A stretch of DNA of 64,000 bases from Leifsonia aquatica H1aii (GTDB taxonomy: Bacteria; Actinomycetota; Actinomycetes; Actinomycetales; Microbacteriaceae), in assembly GCF_000633535.1 (NCBI RefSeq), contig NZ_AYMR01000006.1:248001-312000 (forward strand), read 5' to 3'. The translations under genes were made by a program, and so were the position numbers. Below are positions 24,126 through 32,237 of this stretch, piece after piece (the first letter of the stretch is position 1; each line of letters begins with the position of its first letter). The notes beneath the pieces are model-generated. The model saw only the letters and a program-made list of their open reading frames with translations. It made no database searches and had not been told where the DNA came from.

Positions 24126-25457
24126 ATGTTGGAAAACCAGGACACCGCGGCCCCCGCGACCTCCTCCTCGACCCCCGCCGGCTCCCGGCCGCACACCACC
24201 CGCAACCTGTTCGCGCTCAGCGCCGGGCACGCGCTCGAGTGGTTCGACTGGGCGATGTTCGGTCTGCTGTCCGTCTACATCGGCAACGCGTTCTTCCCGG
24301 GCTCCAGCCCCGCGGCGTCGACACTGAACTCTCTCGCCGTCTTCGCGGTCGGTTTCGTCGCCCGCCCGGTCGGCGGTGTCGTGTTCGGCCTCGTGGCCGA
24401 CCGCATCGGCCGCAAGGTCGTCATGCTCTGGGCCGTCGGCGCCACCGCGCTCGCCAGCCTGATCATCGGCTTCCTGCCGACCCACGAGGTGCTCGGCATC
24501 TGGGCCGGCATCATCGTCCTCGTCATGCGCCTCGTCCAGGGCTTCTCGACCGGCATCGAGGCGCCGCTGAGCAACGCGTACGGCGTGGAGCTGGTGCCCG
24601 ACCGCCCGGGCTACGTCGCCGGGTTCATGTCGTTCTTCAACAACCTGGGCAACCTCCTGGCGCCCCTGACCGCGTTCACGGCCAGCGCGCTGCTCGGCCC
24701 GACCGGCATGGCCGCGTACGGCTGGCGCATCCCGTTCATCCTCGGTGGCCTGCTCGGCTTCATCGTGCTGTGGCTGCGGCGGTCGCTGCCCGAGACGCTC
24801 GGGTCCGAGGACGGCGTGGCCGACCCGGGCACGATCGCCACCCGCACCGAGTCGATCCGGGTCTGGCGCGGCGTGCGCCACTACTGGCTCAGCATCGTCG
24901 CGGTCATCTTCGTGGTCGGTGCGATCCAGGCCTACAACTACACCTGGCTCTCCGGGCTGCCGTCTCTGGCGACGGGCACGTTCGAGGAGGACCCGACCAG
25001 CGTCTTCGCGGTGAGCACCACGCTCAGCGTCGTGCTGACGATCGGCGCGCTCGTCCTCAGCCGGTTCCTGGACAAGTGGGCGCTCTCGCGCTGGTTCGTC
25101 CTCAGCCGTGCGCTGGCCATCCCGACGATCTTCCTCGTGCTGCTCTACACCGGAAACGGGGTCGGCTCGCTCGCCGCCGTGATGCTCGGCGGCTCGCTGG
25201 TGCTGCTGCTCAACCTGACGATCTACAACACGGTCGCCAACTCGCTCCTCCCGCAGTACTGCCGCGGCACCGCGGTCGGCATCGGCTACGGCGTCGGCGT
25301 CGCGCTCTTCGGCGGCACCGCGTCGTATCTCTTCGTGTGGCTGCAGAGCGTCGGGCTCGGCAACGTGTTCCCGATCTATGTCGCGGTGCTGTGCGCGATC
25401 AGCCTGGTGCTCTACCTGCTGGCCAAGCGCCGCCACGGCGTCTTCTACGGCAAGTAG
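24126..25457 (+). CDS. MFS transporter, MHS-like metabolite:proton symporter
   Basis: This protein of 443 residues has about 12 membrane helices. The N-terminal block LEWFDWAMFGLLSVYIGNAFFP and the ARPVGGVVFGLVADRIGRK loop are typical of the metabolite:H+ symporter family, which carries organic acids and osmolytes. The later block RLVQGFSTGIEAPLSNAYGVEL departs from the usual GGE motif. The ATG at 24126 has AAGGAG eight bases upstream and is preferred over 24105. The shared operator makes it the probable uptake system for the cluster's substrate. Confidence 0.9.
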   Translation: MLENQDTAAPATSSSTPAGSRPHTTRNLFALSAGHALEWFDWAMFGLLSVYIGNAFFPGSSPAASTLNSLAVFAVGFVARPVGGVVFGLVADRIGRKVVMLWAVGATALASLIIGFLPTHEVLGIWAGIIVLVMRLVQGFSTGIEAPLSNAYGVELVPDRPGYVAGFMSFFNNLGNLLAPLTAFTASALLGPTGMAAYGWRIPFILGGLLGFIVLWLRRSLPETLGSEDGVADPGTIATRTESIRVWRGVRHYWLSIVAVIFVVGAIQAYNYTWLSGLPSLATGTFEEDPTSVFAVSTTLSVVLTIGALVLSRFLDKWALSRWFVLSRALAIPTIFLVLLYTGNGVGSLAAVMLGGSLVLLLNLTIYNTVANSLLPQYCRGTAVGIGYGVGVALFGGTASYLFVWLQSVGLGNVFPIYVAVLCAISLVLYLLAKRRHGVFYGK

Positions 25458-25481
25458 GAGAGCAGGGCGGCCCTACGCCCT

Positions 25482-25514
25482 CGAAGCCCTCGGCGCCCCC
25501 AGCCGGGGGCTTCG
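25482..25514 (+). terminator. Terminator hairpin after the MFS gene
   Basis: CGAAGCCC (25482-25489) pairs with GGGCTTCG (25507-25514), with an inner GGC/GCC. It lies 24 bases after the stop codon. There is no T-run. Confidence 0.55.
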
Positions 25515-25556
25515 TCGCGTCCGTGGAGCGTCCGGGCGGCGGTATACATTCGTCGC

Positions 25557-25886
25557 ATGGAACCCGTGCGCTCCTGCCCGAGCCGCAGCGACGGCCGGCG
25601 CTGCACCCGGCCGTTGGGGCATCCCGGGCTGCACCGTCACCGCGGCGCGATGTGGAGCGACCTGTCGGCCGATCCGCCGCGCTGCCCCGGTTCGGGCGTC
25701 GCCGGGTCGCCCGCTGCGTCGCTGCCCGACGGGTTCCCGGGCGGCCGCGCCCTGTGCCGGAACTGCCTGCGCTTCGTGGCTCTCGACGCACCCGGCCGAC
25801 TGGTCGAGCACGACACGGCCGATCCGGGGGAGTCCGGCGTCGAGGCGGGACGCCGGCGCGACTGGTTCAACACGCACGGCTGGTGA
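25557..25886 (+). CDS. Small Cys/His-containing protein, unknown
   Basis: This protein of 109 residues has CTRPLGHPGLHRHRGAMW, CPGS and CRNCLRF, a scatter of Cys and His that suggests a zinc-ribbon-like site. I recognise no named family. A TACATT -10 (25545-25550) ends six bases before the ATG, so the transcript is probably leaderless, which is frequent in actinobacteria. Codon use is normal for the window. There is no evident link to its neighbours. Confidence 0.6.
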   Translation: MEPVRSCPSRSDGRRCTRPLGHPGLHRHRGAMWSDLSADPPRCPGSGVAGSPAASLPDGFPGGRALCRNCLRFVALDAPGRLVEHDTADPGESGVEAGRRRDWFNTHGW

Positions 25887-25965
25887 CGTGCCGCCACCGC
25901 GGTCGGTACTGGCCGCACGGCCGTGCGGGGAGTTGGATGGGTCGCATCCGGCCGAGAGGAACCCC

Positions 25966-26289
25966 ATGACCGACAGCCCCGAGACCGCCTTCGACCTGCT
26001 GGCGAGCCAGCTGCTGCAGGATCCCGACCTCGACGTCTCCGTGACGGCCACCGGGCTGCATGTGCGCGGGCGCCTGTTCGCCTACCTCGACGGCGACACG
26101 CTCGCGGTCGACCTGCCGTCCCCGCGGGCGGGCGATCTGGTGGGGCGCGAGGTCGCCTCCCGCGTCCCCGCCGCCCGCGCCGAGGCCAAGGGTGCGTGGG
26201 TGCGGATCGCGGATGCCGAGGATTGGCCCGAGCTCGCCGCGGAGGCGCACCAGTTCGTCGGCGAGCCCGCGGTGGGCATGGATTCCTGA
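25966..26289 (+). CDS. Small hypothetical protein, weakly TfoX/DUF1801-like
   Basis: This protein of 107 residues has no signal peptide or membrane segment. The stretch LHVRGRLFAYLDGDTLAVDLPSP followed by a REVASRVPAA helix recalls the TfoX N-terminal or DUF1801-type small domains, but the match is weak. The ATG at 25966 has GAGAGGA upstream. It stands alone between unrelated genes. Confidence 0.7.
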   Translation: MTDSPETAFDLLASQLLQDPDLDVSVTATGLHVRGRLFAYLDGDTLAVDLPSPRAGDLVGREVASRVPAARAEAKGAWVRIADAEDWPELAAEAHQFVGEPAVGMDS

Positions 26290-26379
26290 CCCGTCACCTC
26301 CGGGGTCCGATGTCAACCGTTTTGCTGGAGCGCCGCGCGCGGTGAGGATGAGGTGGTGCCGTTCGAAAGGAGACCTCTC

Positions 26380-27537
26380 ATGGAGCTGCGCTGGAGTCGT
26401 CCGCGATCGGACGGGGGTCGCGCCCCCGAGTCGAGCGTGCCGCACGGGGTGAGAGCAGCATCCGAGTGGTCCTGGCGGCTGCTCGTGATCCTGGGTCTCG
26501 CGGCGGTGGTGGTCTACCTGGTCATGGTGTTCCAGGAGATCGTCATCCCGCTGCTCGTCGCGCTGCTGGTCTCCGCGCTGCTGCAGCCCGCCGTCGCCGC
26601 CCTCGAGCGCCGCCGGTGGCCGAAGTGGCTGGCGATCGTGGTGACGCTGGTGGCGTTCGCCGCGGTCGTGGCCGCACTGGTGACCCTGGTCGTGTGGCAG
26701 GTGCGGGCCGGCCTCCCGCAGCTGGAGCGGGAGTCGGTCGCCGCCTACGACCGCGCCAGGGTCGTGCTGCGCCAGCCGCCGTGGAGCGTCAGCGACCAGC
26801 AGCTCTCCGGCTACATCGCCAGCCTCGGCGACCTCATCCGCAAGGACAGCGGGCAGATCATCGGCGGGGCGGTCCGCGTCGGGTCCACCACCGGCCATCT
26901 GCTCGCCGGTGCCCTCATCGCCGTCTTCGCCACCATCTTCATGCTCATCGACGGCGGCGGCATCTGGCGCTGGATCACCCGGCTGTTCCCGCGCGGGGGG
27001 CGCCCGGCGATCTCCGCCGCGGGCGACGCGGGCTGGCAGACGCTGACCAGTTTCGTGCGGGTGCAGATCCTCGTCGCCACGGTGAACGGCGTCGGGATCG
27101 GGCTCGTCGCGTTCTTCCTGGGGCTGCCGCTCGCCATCCCGATCGGCGTCGTCGTGCTGCTGGCCTCCTTCATCCCGGTCATCGGCGCCATCGTCTCGGG
27201 CATCATCGCCGTGGTCATCGCCCTGGTCTTCGCCGGACCGGTGCAGGCGATCATCATGCTCGCCGGCGTGCTGCTCGTGCACCTGCTCGAGGCCCACGTC
27301 ATGCAGCCGCTCCTCGTGGGAGGGGCAGTGAAGGTGCACCCGCTGGCCGTCGTGGTCGGTGTGGCCGCCGGCACCGGCATCGCCGGGGTCGCGGGCGCCC
27401 TGTTCGCCGTTCCCCTCATCGCGGTCGCCAACGCGATGGTGACAGCCCTGTTGCGCGCCACGAAGGGGCACCCTCCCGCGAACGACCCCGGCCCGGCCCC
27501 GGTGACGGCCGCGGATCCGGACCCCGGAACCGCTTGA
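26380..27537 (+). CDS. AI-2E-family membrane transporter (PerM type)
   Basis: This protein of 385 residues has about eight membrane helices in the AI-2E/PerM pattern: two N-terminal helices (LVILGLAAVVVYLVMVFQ, IPLLVALLVSALLQPAV), a soluble segment around residues 110-160, and a C-terminal bundle. The bundle carries the family signature block FIPVIGAIVSGIIAVVIAL and HLLEAHVMQPLLVGGAVKVHPL. The family exports small molecules or ions. Its substrate here is unknown. The ATG at 26380 has AAAGGAG seven bases upstream. Confidence 0.92.
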   Translation: MELRWSRPRSDGGRAPESSVPHGVRAASEWSWRLLVILGLAAVVVYLVMVFQEIVIPLLVALLVSALLQPAVAALERRRWPKWLAIVVTLVAFAAVVAALVTLVVWQVRAGLPQLERESVAAYDRARVVLRQPPWSVSDQQLSGYIASLGDLIRKDSGQIIGGAVRVGSTTGHLLAGALIAVFATIFMLIDGGGIWRWITRLFPRGGRPAISAAGDAGWQTLTSFVRVQILVATVNGVGIGLVAFFLGLPLAIPIGVVVLLASFIPVIGAIVSGIIAVVIALVFAGPVQAIIMLAGVLLVHLLEAHVMQPLLVGGAVKVHPLAVVVGVAAGTGIAGVAGALFAVPLIAVANAMVTALLRATKGHPPANDPGPAPVTAADPDPGTA

Positions 27538-27554
27538 CCGGAGGGAGTCCGGTC
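27536..27554 (+). terminator. Hairpin at the end of the AI-2E-family gene
   Basis: GACCGGA (27536-27542) and TCCGGTC (27548-27554) form a perfect 7-bp stem with a 5-base loop that overlaps the stop codon. It may act as a weak terminator. Confidence 0.45.
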
Positions 27555-27654
27555 GGGCGCGCCGTACTCGGGGCGTGCCGATCGGGGCGTCCGAGGCGGT
27601 GACGGTAGGGTCGCAGGGGCGGCCGGATGGGGCCGCGGGATGGAGGCGCGCACG

Positions 27655-28314
27655 ATGACCGACGCGAACGGGACCCCCGGAGGAGCCGCACCCGGCTGGT
27701 ACAGCGACCCGTACGGCGCCGCGCCCCAGCGCTGGTGGGACGGCACCCAGTGGACCGCGGACGTCTCCCAGCCCGTCGTCCCCCAGCCCGCTCAGGTCCA
27801 CTACGCCCCGAAGCGTCCCGCGCTGAACCCGGCCACCCCGGTCGGCACCGTGTGGATCTGGCTGGTCGTCCTGCTCCCGCTGGTCACCCTCGCGATGCTG
27901 CCGTTCCTGCGCTTCGACTTCACGTCGTACTTCTACACGACGATGCACGCGTCGCCCCAGAACATCCCGGACCCCTTCGTCCTGCTCGGCGGCCCGATGT
28001 ACTTCGTGCTCGTGCTCGTCGGCTGGCTGATCTGGGCGGTCACCGTCGTGCTCAGCTGGCTGGACTACCGCGAGCTCACCCGCCGCGGTGTCGTGCGCCC
28101 GTTCCACTGGGCGTGGTCGTTCCTCAGCTCCCTGGTCTACGTGATCGGCCGCACCGTCATCGTCCGCGGCGTCGCCGACCGCCGCGGAATGGCCCCGCTG
28201 TGGGGAGCGATCGCCGTGACCGTGCTCTCGTTCATCGTCACGATGATCTGGACGGTGACCCTCCTCTCCGGCATGTTCAACGACATCGCGCGCCTCACCG
28301 CATACGGAGCCTGA
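27655..28314 (+). CDS. DUF2510 domain membrane protein
   Basis: This protein of 219 residues starts with a DUF2510 motif (PGWYSDPYGAAPQRWWDGTQWT, about 10-31), common at the N-terminus of actinobacterial membrane proteins. Four membrane helices follow (about 58-80, 105-130, 152-168 and 185-208). The function is unknown. The ATG at 27655 has GGAGG eight bases upstream, and the in-frame ATG at 27640 lacks one. Confidence 0.85.
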   Translation: MTDANGTPGGAAPGWYSDPYGAAPQRWWDGTQWTADVSQPVVPQPAQVHYAPKRPALNPATPVGTVWIWLVVLLPLVTLAMLPFLRFDFTSYFYTTMHASPQNIPDPFVLLGGPMYFVLVLVGWLIWAVTVVLSWLDYRELTRRGVVRPFHWAWSFLSSLVYVIGRTVIVRGVADRRGMAPLWGAIAVTVLSFIVTMIWTVTLLSGMFNDIARLTAYGA

Positions 28315-28384
28315 GAATCCCGTGTCCATGGCGGCCGCTCGCGTCCGTTATGATGGCAGTCGTGCGCCTGCTCGCGGGCGCCGA

Positions 28385-28473
28385 GGAGACGTCGCATAGT
28401 TCGGCCTAGTGCACCACCCTGCTAAGGTGGAGTCCCCGCAAGGGGACCGAGGGTTCAAATCCCTCCGTCTCCG
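28385..28473 (+). tRNA. tRNA-Ser (anticodon GCU)
   Basis: The 89-base gene has acceptor arms GGAGACG and CGTCTCC, the anticodon stem-loop CCACC-CTGCTAA-GGTGG with anticodon GCT, the long variable arm of serine tRNAs (GTCCCC GCAA GGGGAC), and T-arm GAGGG-TTCAAAT-CCCTC. The discriminator base is G. The terminal CCA is not encoded. A -10 TATGAT lies at 28349-28354. Confidence 0.96.
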
Positions 28474-28484
28474 CCGATCGAACC

Positions 28485-28516
28485 ACCCCCGGAATCCCAG
28501 TGATTTCGGGGGTTTT
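28485..28516 (+). terminator. Rho-independent terminator of the tRNA gene
   Basis: ACCCCCGGAATC (28485-28496) pairs with GATTTCGGGGGT (28502-28513), with one G-T wobble and a 5-base loop, and is followed by a T-run (28513-28516). It is the most classical terminator in the window. The remaining spacer up to 28740 shows no convincing gene. Confidence 0.85.
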
Positions 28517-28740
28517 CACGTATCGGCGATGGATTTGCCGCATCGTGCCCACAGATTCAGAGCAGGCCATCGTGCAGGGAGCGACCGGTGCCGCTGTAGG
28601 CCCGTTCGCTTCTCCTGCTTCCGGCGATCGGATGCGCGAGCCGAACCGGCTGCGGGACGTCGACGCAGAGCAGCCGTGACCTGCCGCACGAATCCCGGAC
28701 ACGCTGGTACTGTCAGCCGACGGCATTCCGGAGGGGATCG

Positions 28741-29190
28741 ATGACGCGCAACGAGTCGGACGCGATGGCGGGGGAGACCTGGTCGCTGCCGGTCGCCTGG
28801 GTGGGGTTCCTGGTGCTCATCATGGCGGTCCTGGCTGTCGCCGGTGTATCTCTCCTGGTTCAGACCGTGGCAGGCCATGCCGGTCCGCCGTTGTGGTTCC
28901 TCGTGATCTGGTTCGGTTTCCTTGGATGGAACGTCTACTGGTGGCTCTTCCGTGTTGCGTATCGTGTCGATCTCGTCGGTGAGACGTTGCACTGGAAAGC
29001 ACCACTCAAGAGCGGAGAACTGCCCGTGAGTGATATCACCAGTGTCGGAAGGTTCTGGGGGACTGTCTTCACCTGCGTTCTTCGAGCGCCTGGTCACCAG
29101 TCGGTGGTCGTCTTCACACAGCTCCGCTCGTTCGAGCCGATGCTCGCCGCGCTGAATCGGCTCAACCCGGCTGTGCCTCCCCACCAGTAG
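28741..29190 (+). CDS. Small membrane protein, PH-like, unknown
   Basis: This protein of 149 residues has two membrane helices (about 17-42 and 51-71) and a soluble C-terminal half. The motif YRVDLVGETLHWKAPLKSGELPVSDI and the later RSFEPMLAALNRLNP resemble bacterial PH-like domains that follow two helices. GGAGGGG precedes the ATG. There is no functional context. Its codon use is slightly less GC-rich than that of its neighbours. Confidence 0.75.
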   Translation: MTRNESDAMAGETWSLPVAWVGFLVLIMAVLAVAGVSLLVQTVAGHAGPPLWFLVIWFGFLGWNVYWWLFRVAYRVDLVGETLHWKAPLKSGELPVSDITSVGRFWGTVFTCVLRAPGHQSVVVFTQLRSFEPMLAALNRLNPAVPPHQ

Positions 29191-29252
29191 TCATCTTGGG
29201 AGGAGTGGCGGCGTGACGAAGAGTGCTCGGCCGCGCTAGAGGCCGGCTGCTG

Positions 29253-29753
29253 TCACCCCAACAGGTCCCGGAGCCGTGCTTTCGCGCGCGCATATCGGGT
29301 CCGGGCGGTGCCCGGCTTCAGCCCGAGAACGGCGCCGGCTTCGGCGACCCCGAATCCGTCCCAGAGGATCAAGGTGACCAGTTCGCGGTCTTTCTCCGTG
29401 AGCTGTGCGAGAGCGTCGGTGATGGCTTCGTCTCCGCCCGACGAGACGGCAGCGGTGGCCAGGTTCTCGCGCAGCCGGTCGTTCAGGGCCAGCCGTCGGA
29501 TCGCGCCGCGTCGGAAGTTCGACAGGACTCGTCTGGCGACCCCGAACGCCCAGGCTCGCCGGTCGTGTTCGTCGGACGGGAGGTCTGCGCGCCGCCGCCA
29601 GAGGACCAGAAGCGTCTCGGACAGGCAATCCGCCGCCTCCTCGGTCGGCCAGACACGTCGAGAGAAGTAGGCGAGAAGGTCGGGGGCGATCCCGCGCACG
29701 AACGGTTCGAGGGTGTCGACGTCCGCTCGCTCGGAGCCAGTGCCGACAGTCAT
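29253..29753 (-). CDS. RNA polymerase sigma factor, ECF-like
   Basis: This protein of 166 residues has a region 2-like segment (VRGIAPDLLAYFSRRV, EEAADCLSETLLVLWRRR, AWAFGVARRVLSNF) and a region 4 helix-turn-helix (VTLILWDGFGVAEAGAVLGLKPGTARTRYARAKARLRDLL). It should direct polymerase to a small regulon. The ATG overlaps the stop of the upstream membrane-protein gene by 4 bp. The sigma gene therefore comes second in its operon. Confidence 0.9.
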   Translation of the reverse strand: MTVGTGSERADVDTLEPFVRGIAPDLLAYFSRRVWPTEEAADCLSETLLVLWRRRADLPSDEHDRRAWAFGVARRVLSNFRRGAIRRLALNDRLRENLATAAVSSGGDEAITDALAQLTEKDRELVTLILWDGFGVAEAGAVLGLKPGTARTRYARAKARLRDLLG

Positions 29754-30508
29754 CCGGCGAGGTTCCCGGTGAACGGAGCGCACCCGTCGATTCCATACGC
29801 GGAGACCACGGCGGCCCGATCGCCTGCGGCTGCCGAGTGTGCGACCGCACGCAGGTGATCCACGACTCCACCGCCGTCGGTGCTCACGGTCGCCGGCCAG
29901 TCGGTCGCGTCGTCGATGGTCCTGCTCGCGAGGGCGAGCATCGCAGCGTCCTGGGCCTGATCGGCGTCGATCCATTCCCGGTACCACGCGCATCGGCCGT
30001 AGCTCTCGAACATGCGCTGGATGTCCGTCTCCTGCGTCAAGACGTGACCGGGCGACTCCTTCTGAGCGTGGCCCACGCTTCGTTCGTAGAGCGATCCGAC
30101 AGTGAGTTCGGCGTCGCCACGCGTCGTCCCCGCGGGGAGCGGCATCCACTCGGGGTAGAGGTCGCGGATGGCAGTCGGCGCGTCGGACGCGTCCAGTCCG
30201 ATCCACTCCGACGCGTCGACTTCCGAGCCGTGGCCGCCGAAGATCCCCGTGTGCGCAAGCCAGTCGACGGCCGCTGCTGCGGGGACGCCGACAGCGCCGA
30301 CGGCGATCACGATCCCGAGGGTGGCTCCGAGGAGGGGGTGGCGGCGCCACCACGCCGGTTTCGTCGCCAGCCCCGAGCGAACGTCAGGGTCGCTGAGCTG
30401 ATCGAGAACGTGTGTCAGGGGAGCGGCGACCTCAGGATCCTGCGCGGGCGACGGGCCAGCGGCGGCTCGCACGCGCGCCTCGAGCTCGTCATCGGTGATC
30501 GTCGTCAT
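29750..30508 (-). CDS. Membrane protein preceding the sigma factor, probable anti-sigma or sensor
   Basis: This protein of 252 residues has a short acidic/helical cytoplasmic N-terminus (MTTITDDELEARVRAAAG), a conserved-looking VLDQLSDPDV segment, a single membrane helix (about 58-82) and an extracytoplasmic domain. That domain has two cysteines (in YGRCAWYREW and IDGCAPF). The layout suits a membrane regulator that holds the sigma factor encoded by the overlapping gene. No HHCC zinc-anti-sigma motif is visible. No ribosome site precedes the ATG, so translation may be leaderless. Confidence 0.8.
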   Translation of the reverse strand: MTTITDDELEARVRAAAGPSPAQDPEVAAPLTHVLDQLSDPDVRSGLATKPAWWRRHPLLGATLGIVIAVGAVGVPAAAAVDWLAHTGIFGGHGSEVDASEWIGLDASDAPTAIRDLYPEWMPLPAGTTRGDAELTVGSLYERSVGHAQKESPGHVLTQETDIQRMFESYGRCAWYREWIDADQAQDAAMLALASRTIDDATDWPATVSTDGGGVVDHLRAVAHSAAAGDRAAVVSAYGIDGCAPFTGNLAG

Positions 30509-30624
30509 ACACGCAACATGTCCGGAACGGGACCGATCGTTTCACGGGGGTCGGAGGTTCCTCGAGCACCGCCGAGCGGCCGTCATCGTCTGGCTCGGCT
30601 CCTCTAAAAGCCAGGAGTGGCGTC

Positions 30625-32043
30625 CTACTCGCAGGCGATCCCATCTCCGTCACGGTCGAGCTTGCGTGAGTATCCGGGCTCTCCCGCGTAGAGCGGCGCC
30701 TTGCCCGCAGCACGAACGGCATCACAGTTCTGGTAGTACATATTCGGCGCCGGAGCGGGGGCCGGTGCCTCCGGGGCGGGTGCCGGCGGGGCGGGTGCCG
30801 CCGGAGCGGGCTGTGCGGGAGCCGGAGCGGGTGCCGGTGCCACCGGCTCCGGGGTCGGCGTCGGGGCGGGCGGCGTGAACGTCGACGACTGTGCCATCTG
30901 GCCGGAGCACTCAGCGAGGACGGCCGTCATCGCGGCATGCTCCGCGCTGGTCACCCACAGCCCGTAGGTGGCCTTCACGGAGATCTGCCGGGCGACGTAC
31001 TCGCAGCGGAATGCCGTGTTCCTCGGCAGCCAGGTCGCGGCGTCCCCGGCAGCCTTCTTCTCGGTGGACTTCGCGTCGACCGCGATCAGGTTCAGTGGGT
31101 CGTTGGCGAGGCTGATCCGCTGCGCATGGGTGAGCTGCTGTGCGCCGGTCGCCCACGCGTTCGGCAGGGAGACGATGTGATCGATCTGGACGAGAGCTGA
31201 GGTCGTGTCGCCGCGGACGAAGTCCATCGACGTTCCGGAGTACTTGTCGTCGAGGGCGCCGGAGAGCACCCTGCACGGGCCCTGCCGGACGACGCCGGTG
31301 AGGTCGCGAGAGAGGATGTCATTGCGGGTGTCGCACCCGTTGTGGTCGACATCCAGCCACGCCGCACCGAACTGACCGGTGCGCGCGTACCCGGTCTGCG
31401 GGGCCTTCCCCTTGATGGGGATCGTCGAGAGGACCTCGAAGGCCGTCTTGGCGGTGCTGCTGGTGTCCGCGATCGCGACGGCGGGTCCGCCGTCCGCAGC
31501 CACGGCCGTGTCCGGATCGAGCGGCTCTCCCGTCGCGGTCGGTGCGGGAGTGGGAGTGGGCGTCGGTGTCGTCGCCGCGGGCTGGATCGTCGACCCCGCA
31601 AGGGCGGGTGGCTCCGGGTGCGCCGCGGAGTACAGGCTGGTGCCCGTGATGAGGAGCACGAGCGCGCCGCCGGCGATCGCGGCGGCGATCGGGCGCGACT
31701 GCGGCAGGCGAGCCCACCCGCGCCGCTTCGTGATGAGCGTGTAGACGGCGGTGCCTCCCGCGATCAGAGCCACGCACATCAGGAACGAGCCGACACCGGC
31801 CGGGATCGCCGCGAGCGCGAAGAGGGCGGCGAGCCCGCCGCCGATCCAGGTGGAGACGGGGATGGCCCGCGTGGGTTTCGGTGCGCTCGCCGCAGTGACA
31901 GCCACGGGTGGGGCGGTGTGCTCGGTCCACGTCGCGCCGTCCCACCAGCGCATCTCAGCGGGGTCGTCGGGGTTCGGGTACCAGCCGGCAGGCGCGTTGG
32001 AGTTCGTCATCAGGATCTTTCGGGTAGGTCGCGATGGTGACAT
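30625..32043 (-). CDS. DUF2510-HNH nuclease-excalibur membrane protein
   Basis: This protein of about 472 residues has, in order, DUF2510 (PAGWYPNPDDPAEMRWWDG, near 18-37), three hydrophobic segments (about 65-140), a Thr/Pro-rich stalk, and an HNH-type domain with IDHIVSLPNAWATGA and NDPLNLIAV (about 285-320). A Pro/Ala-rich linker and a C-terminal excalibur calcium-binding domain (YYQNCDAVRAAG, LDRDGDGIACE) complete it. The nuclease domain should lie outside the membrane. Secreted HNH-excalibur proteins are common in actinobacteria, with proposed roles in extracellular DNA use or competition. The start at 32043 has AAGGGTGGG; the ATG at 32010 is an alternative that begins just before DUF2510. 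Confidence 0.88.
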   Translation of the reverse strand: MSPSRPTRKILMTNSNAPAGWYPNPDDPAEMRWWDGATWTEHTAPPVAVTAASAPKPTRAIPVSTWIGGGLAALFALAAIPAGVGSFLMCVALIAGGTAVYTLITKRRGWARLPQSRPIAAAIAGGALVLLITGTSLYSAAHPEPPALAGSTIQPAATTPTPTPTPAPTATGEPLDPDTAVAADGGPAVAIADTSSTAKTAFEVLSTIPIKGKAPQTGYARTGQFGAAWLDVDHNGCDTRNDILSRDLTGVVRQGPCRVLSGALDDKYSGTSMDFVRGDTTSALVQIDHIVSLPNAWATGAQQLTHAQRISLANDPLNLIAVDAKSTEKKAAGDAATWLPRNTAFRCEYVARQISVKATYGLWVTSAEHAAMTAVLAECSGQMAQSSTFTPPAPTPTPEPVAPAPAPAPAQPAPAAPAPPAPAPEAPAPAPAPNMYYQNCDAVRAAGKAPLYAGEPGYSRKLDRDGDGIACE

Positions 32044-32237
32044 CCCACCCTTGCAAACGTGAGGAATCGTTCAGAGGCCCCAGAACGCGGGGTGGGAGCG
32101 CCGCCCGAGCGCGCCTCGGTGAGGCCTCTCAGGCTGACATCCCTGGAAATGACGGGGTTTGCGGCCCGCTCGTGGGGCCTCCGGAGCGCGTTGCTCGGCG
32201 TCTACACCTTTCGATGTATTCACGGCGCCGGGTACCG

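Noticed and set aside
32044-32237. Possible small gene in the 194-base spacer between the excalibur protein and Nudix genes
   Set aside because: Short open frames exist, but none has a ribosome site, codon bias or recognisable product.
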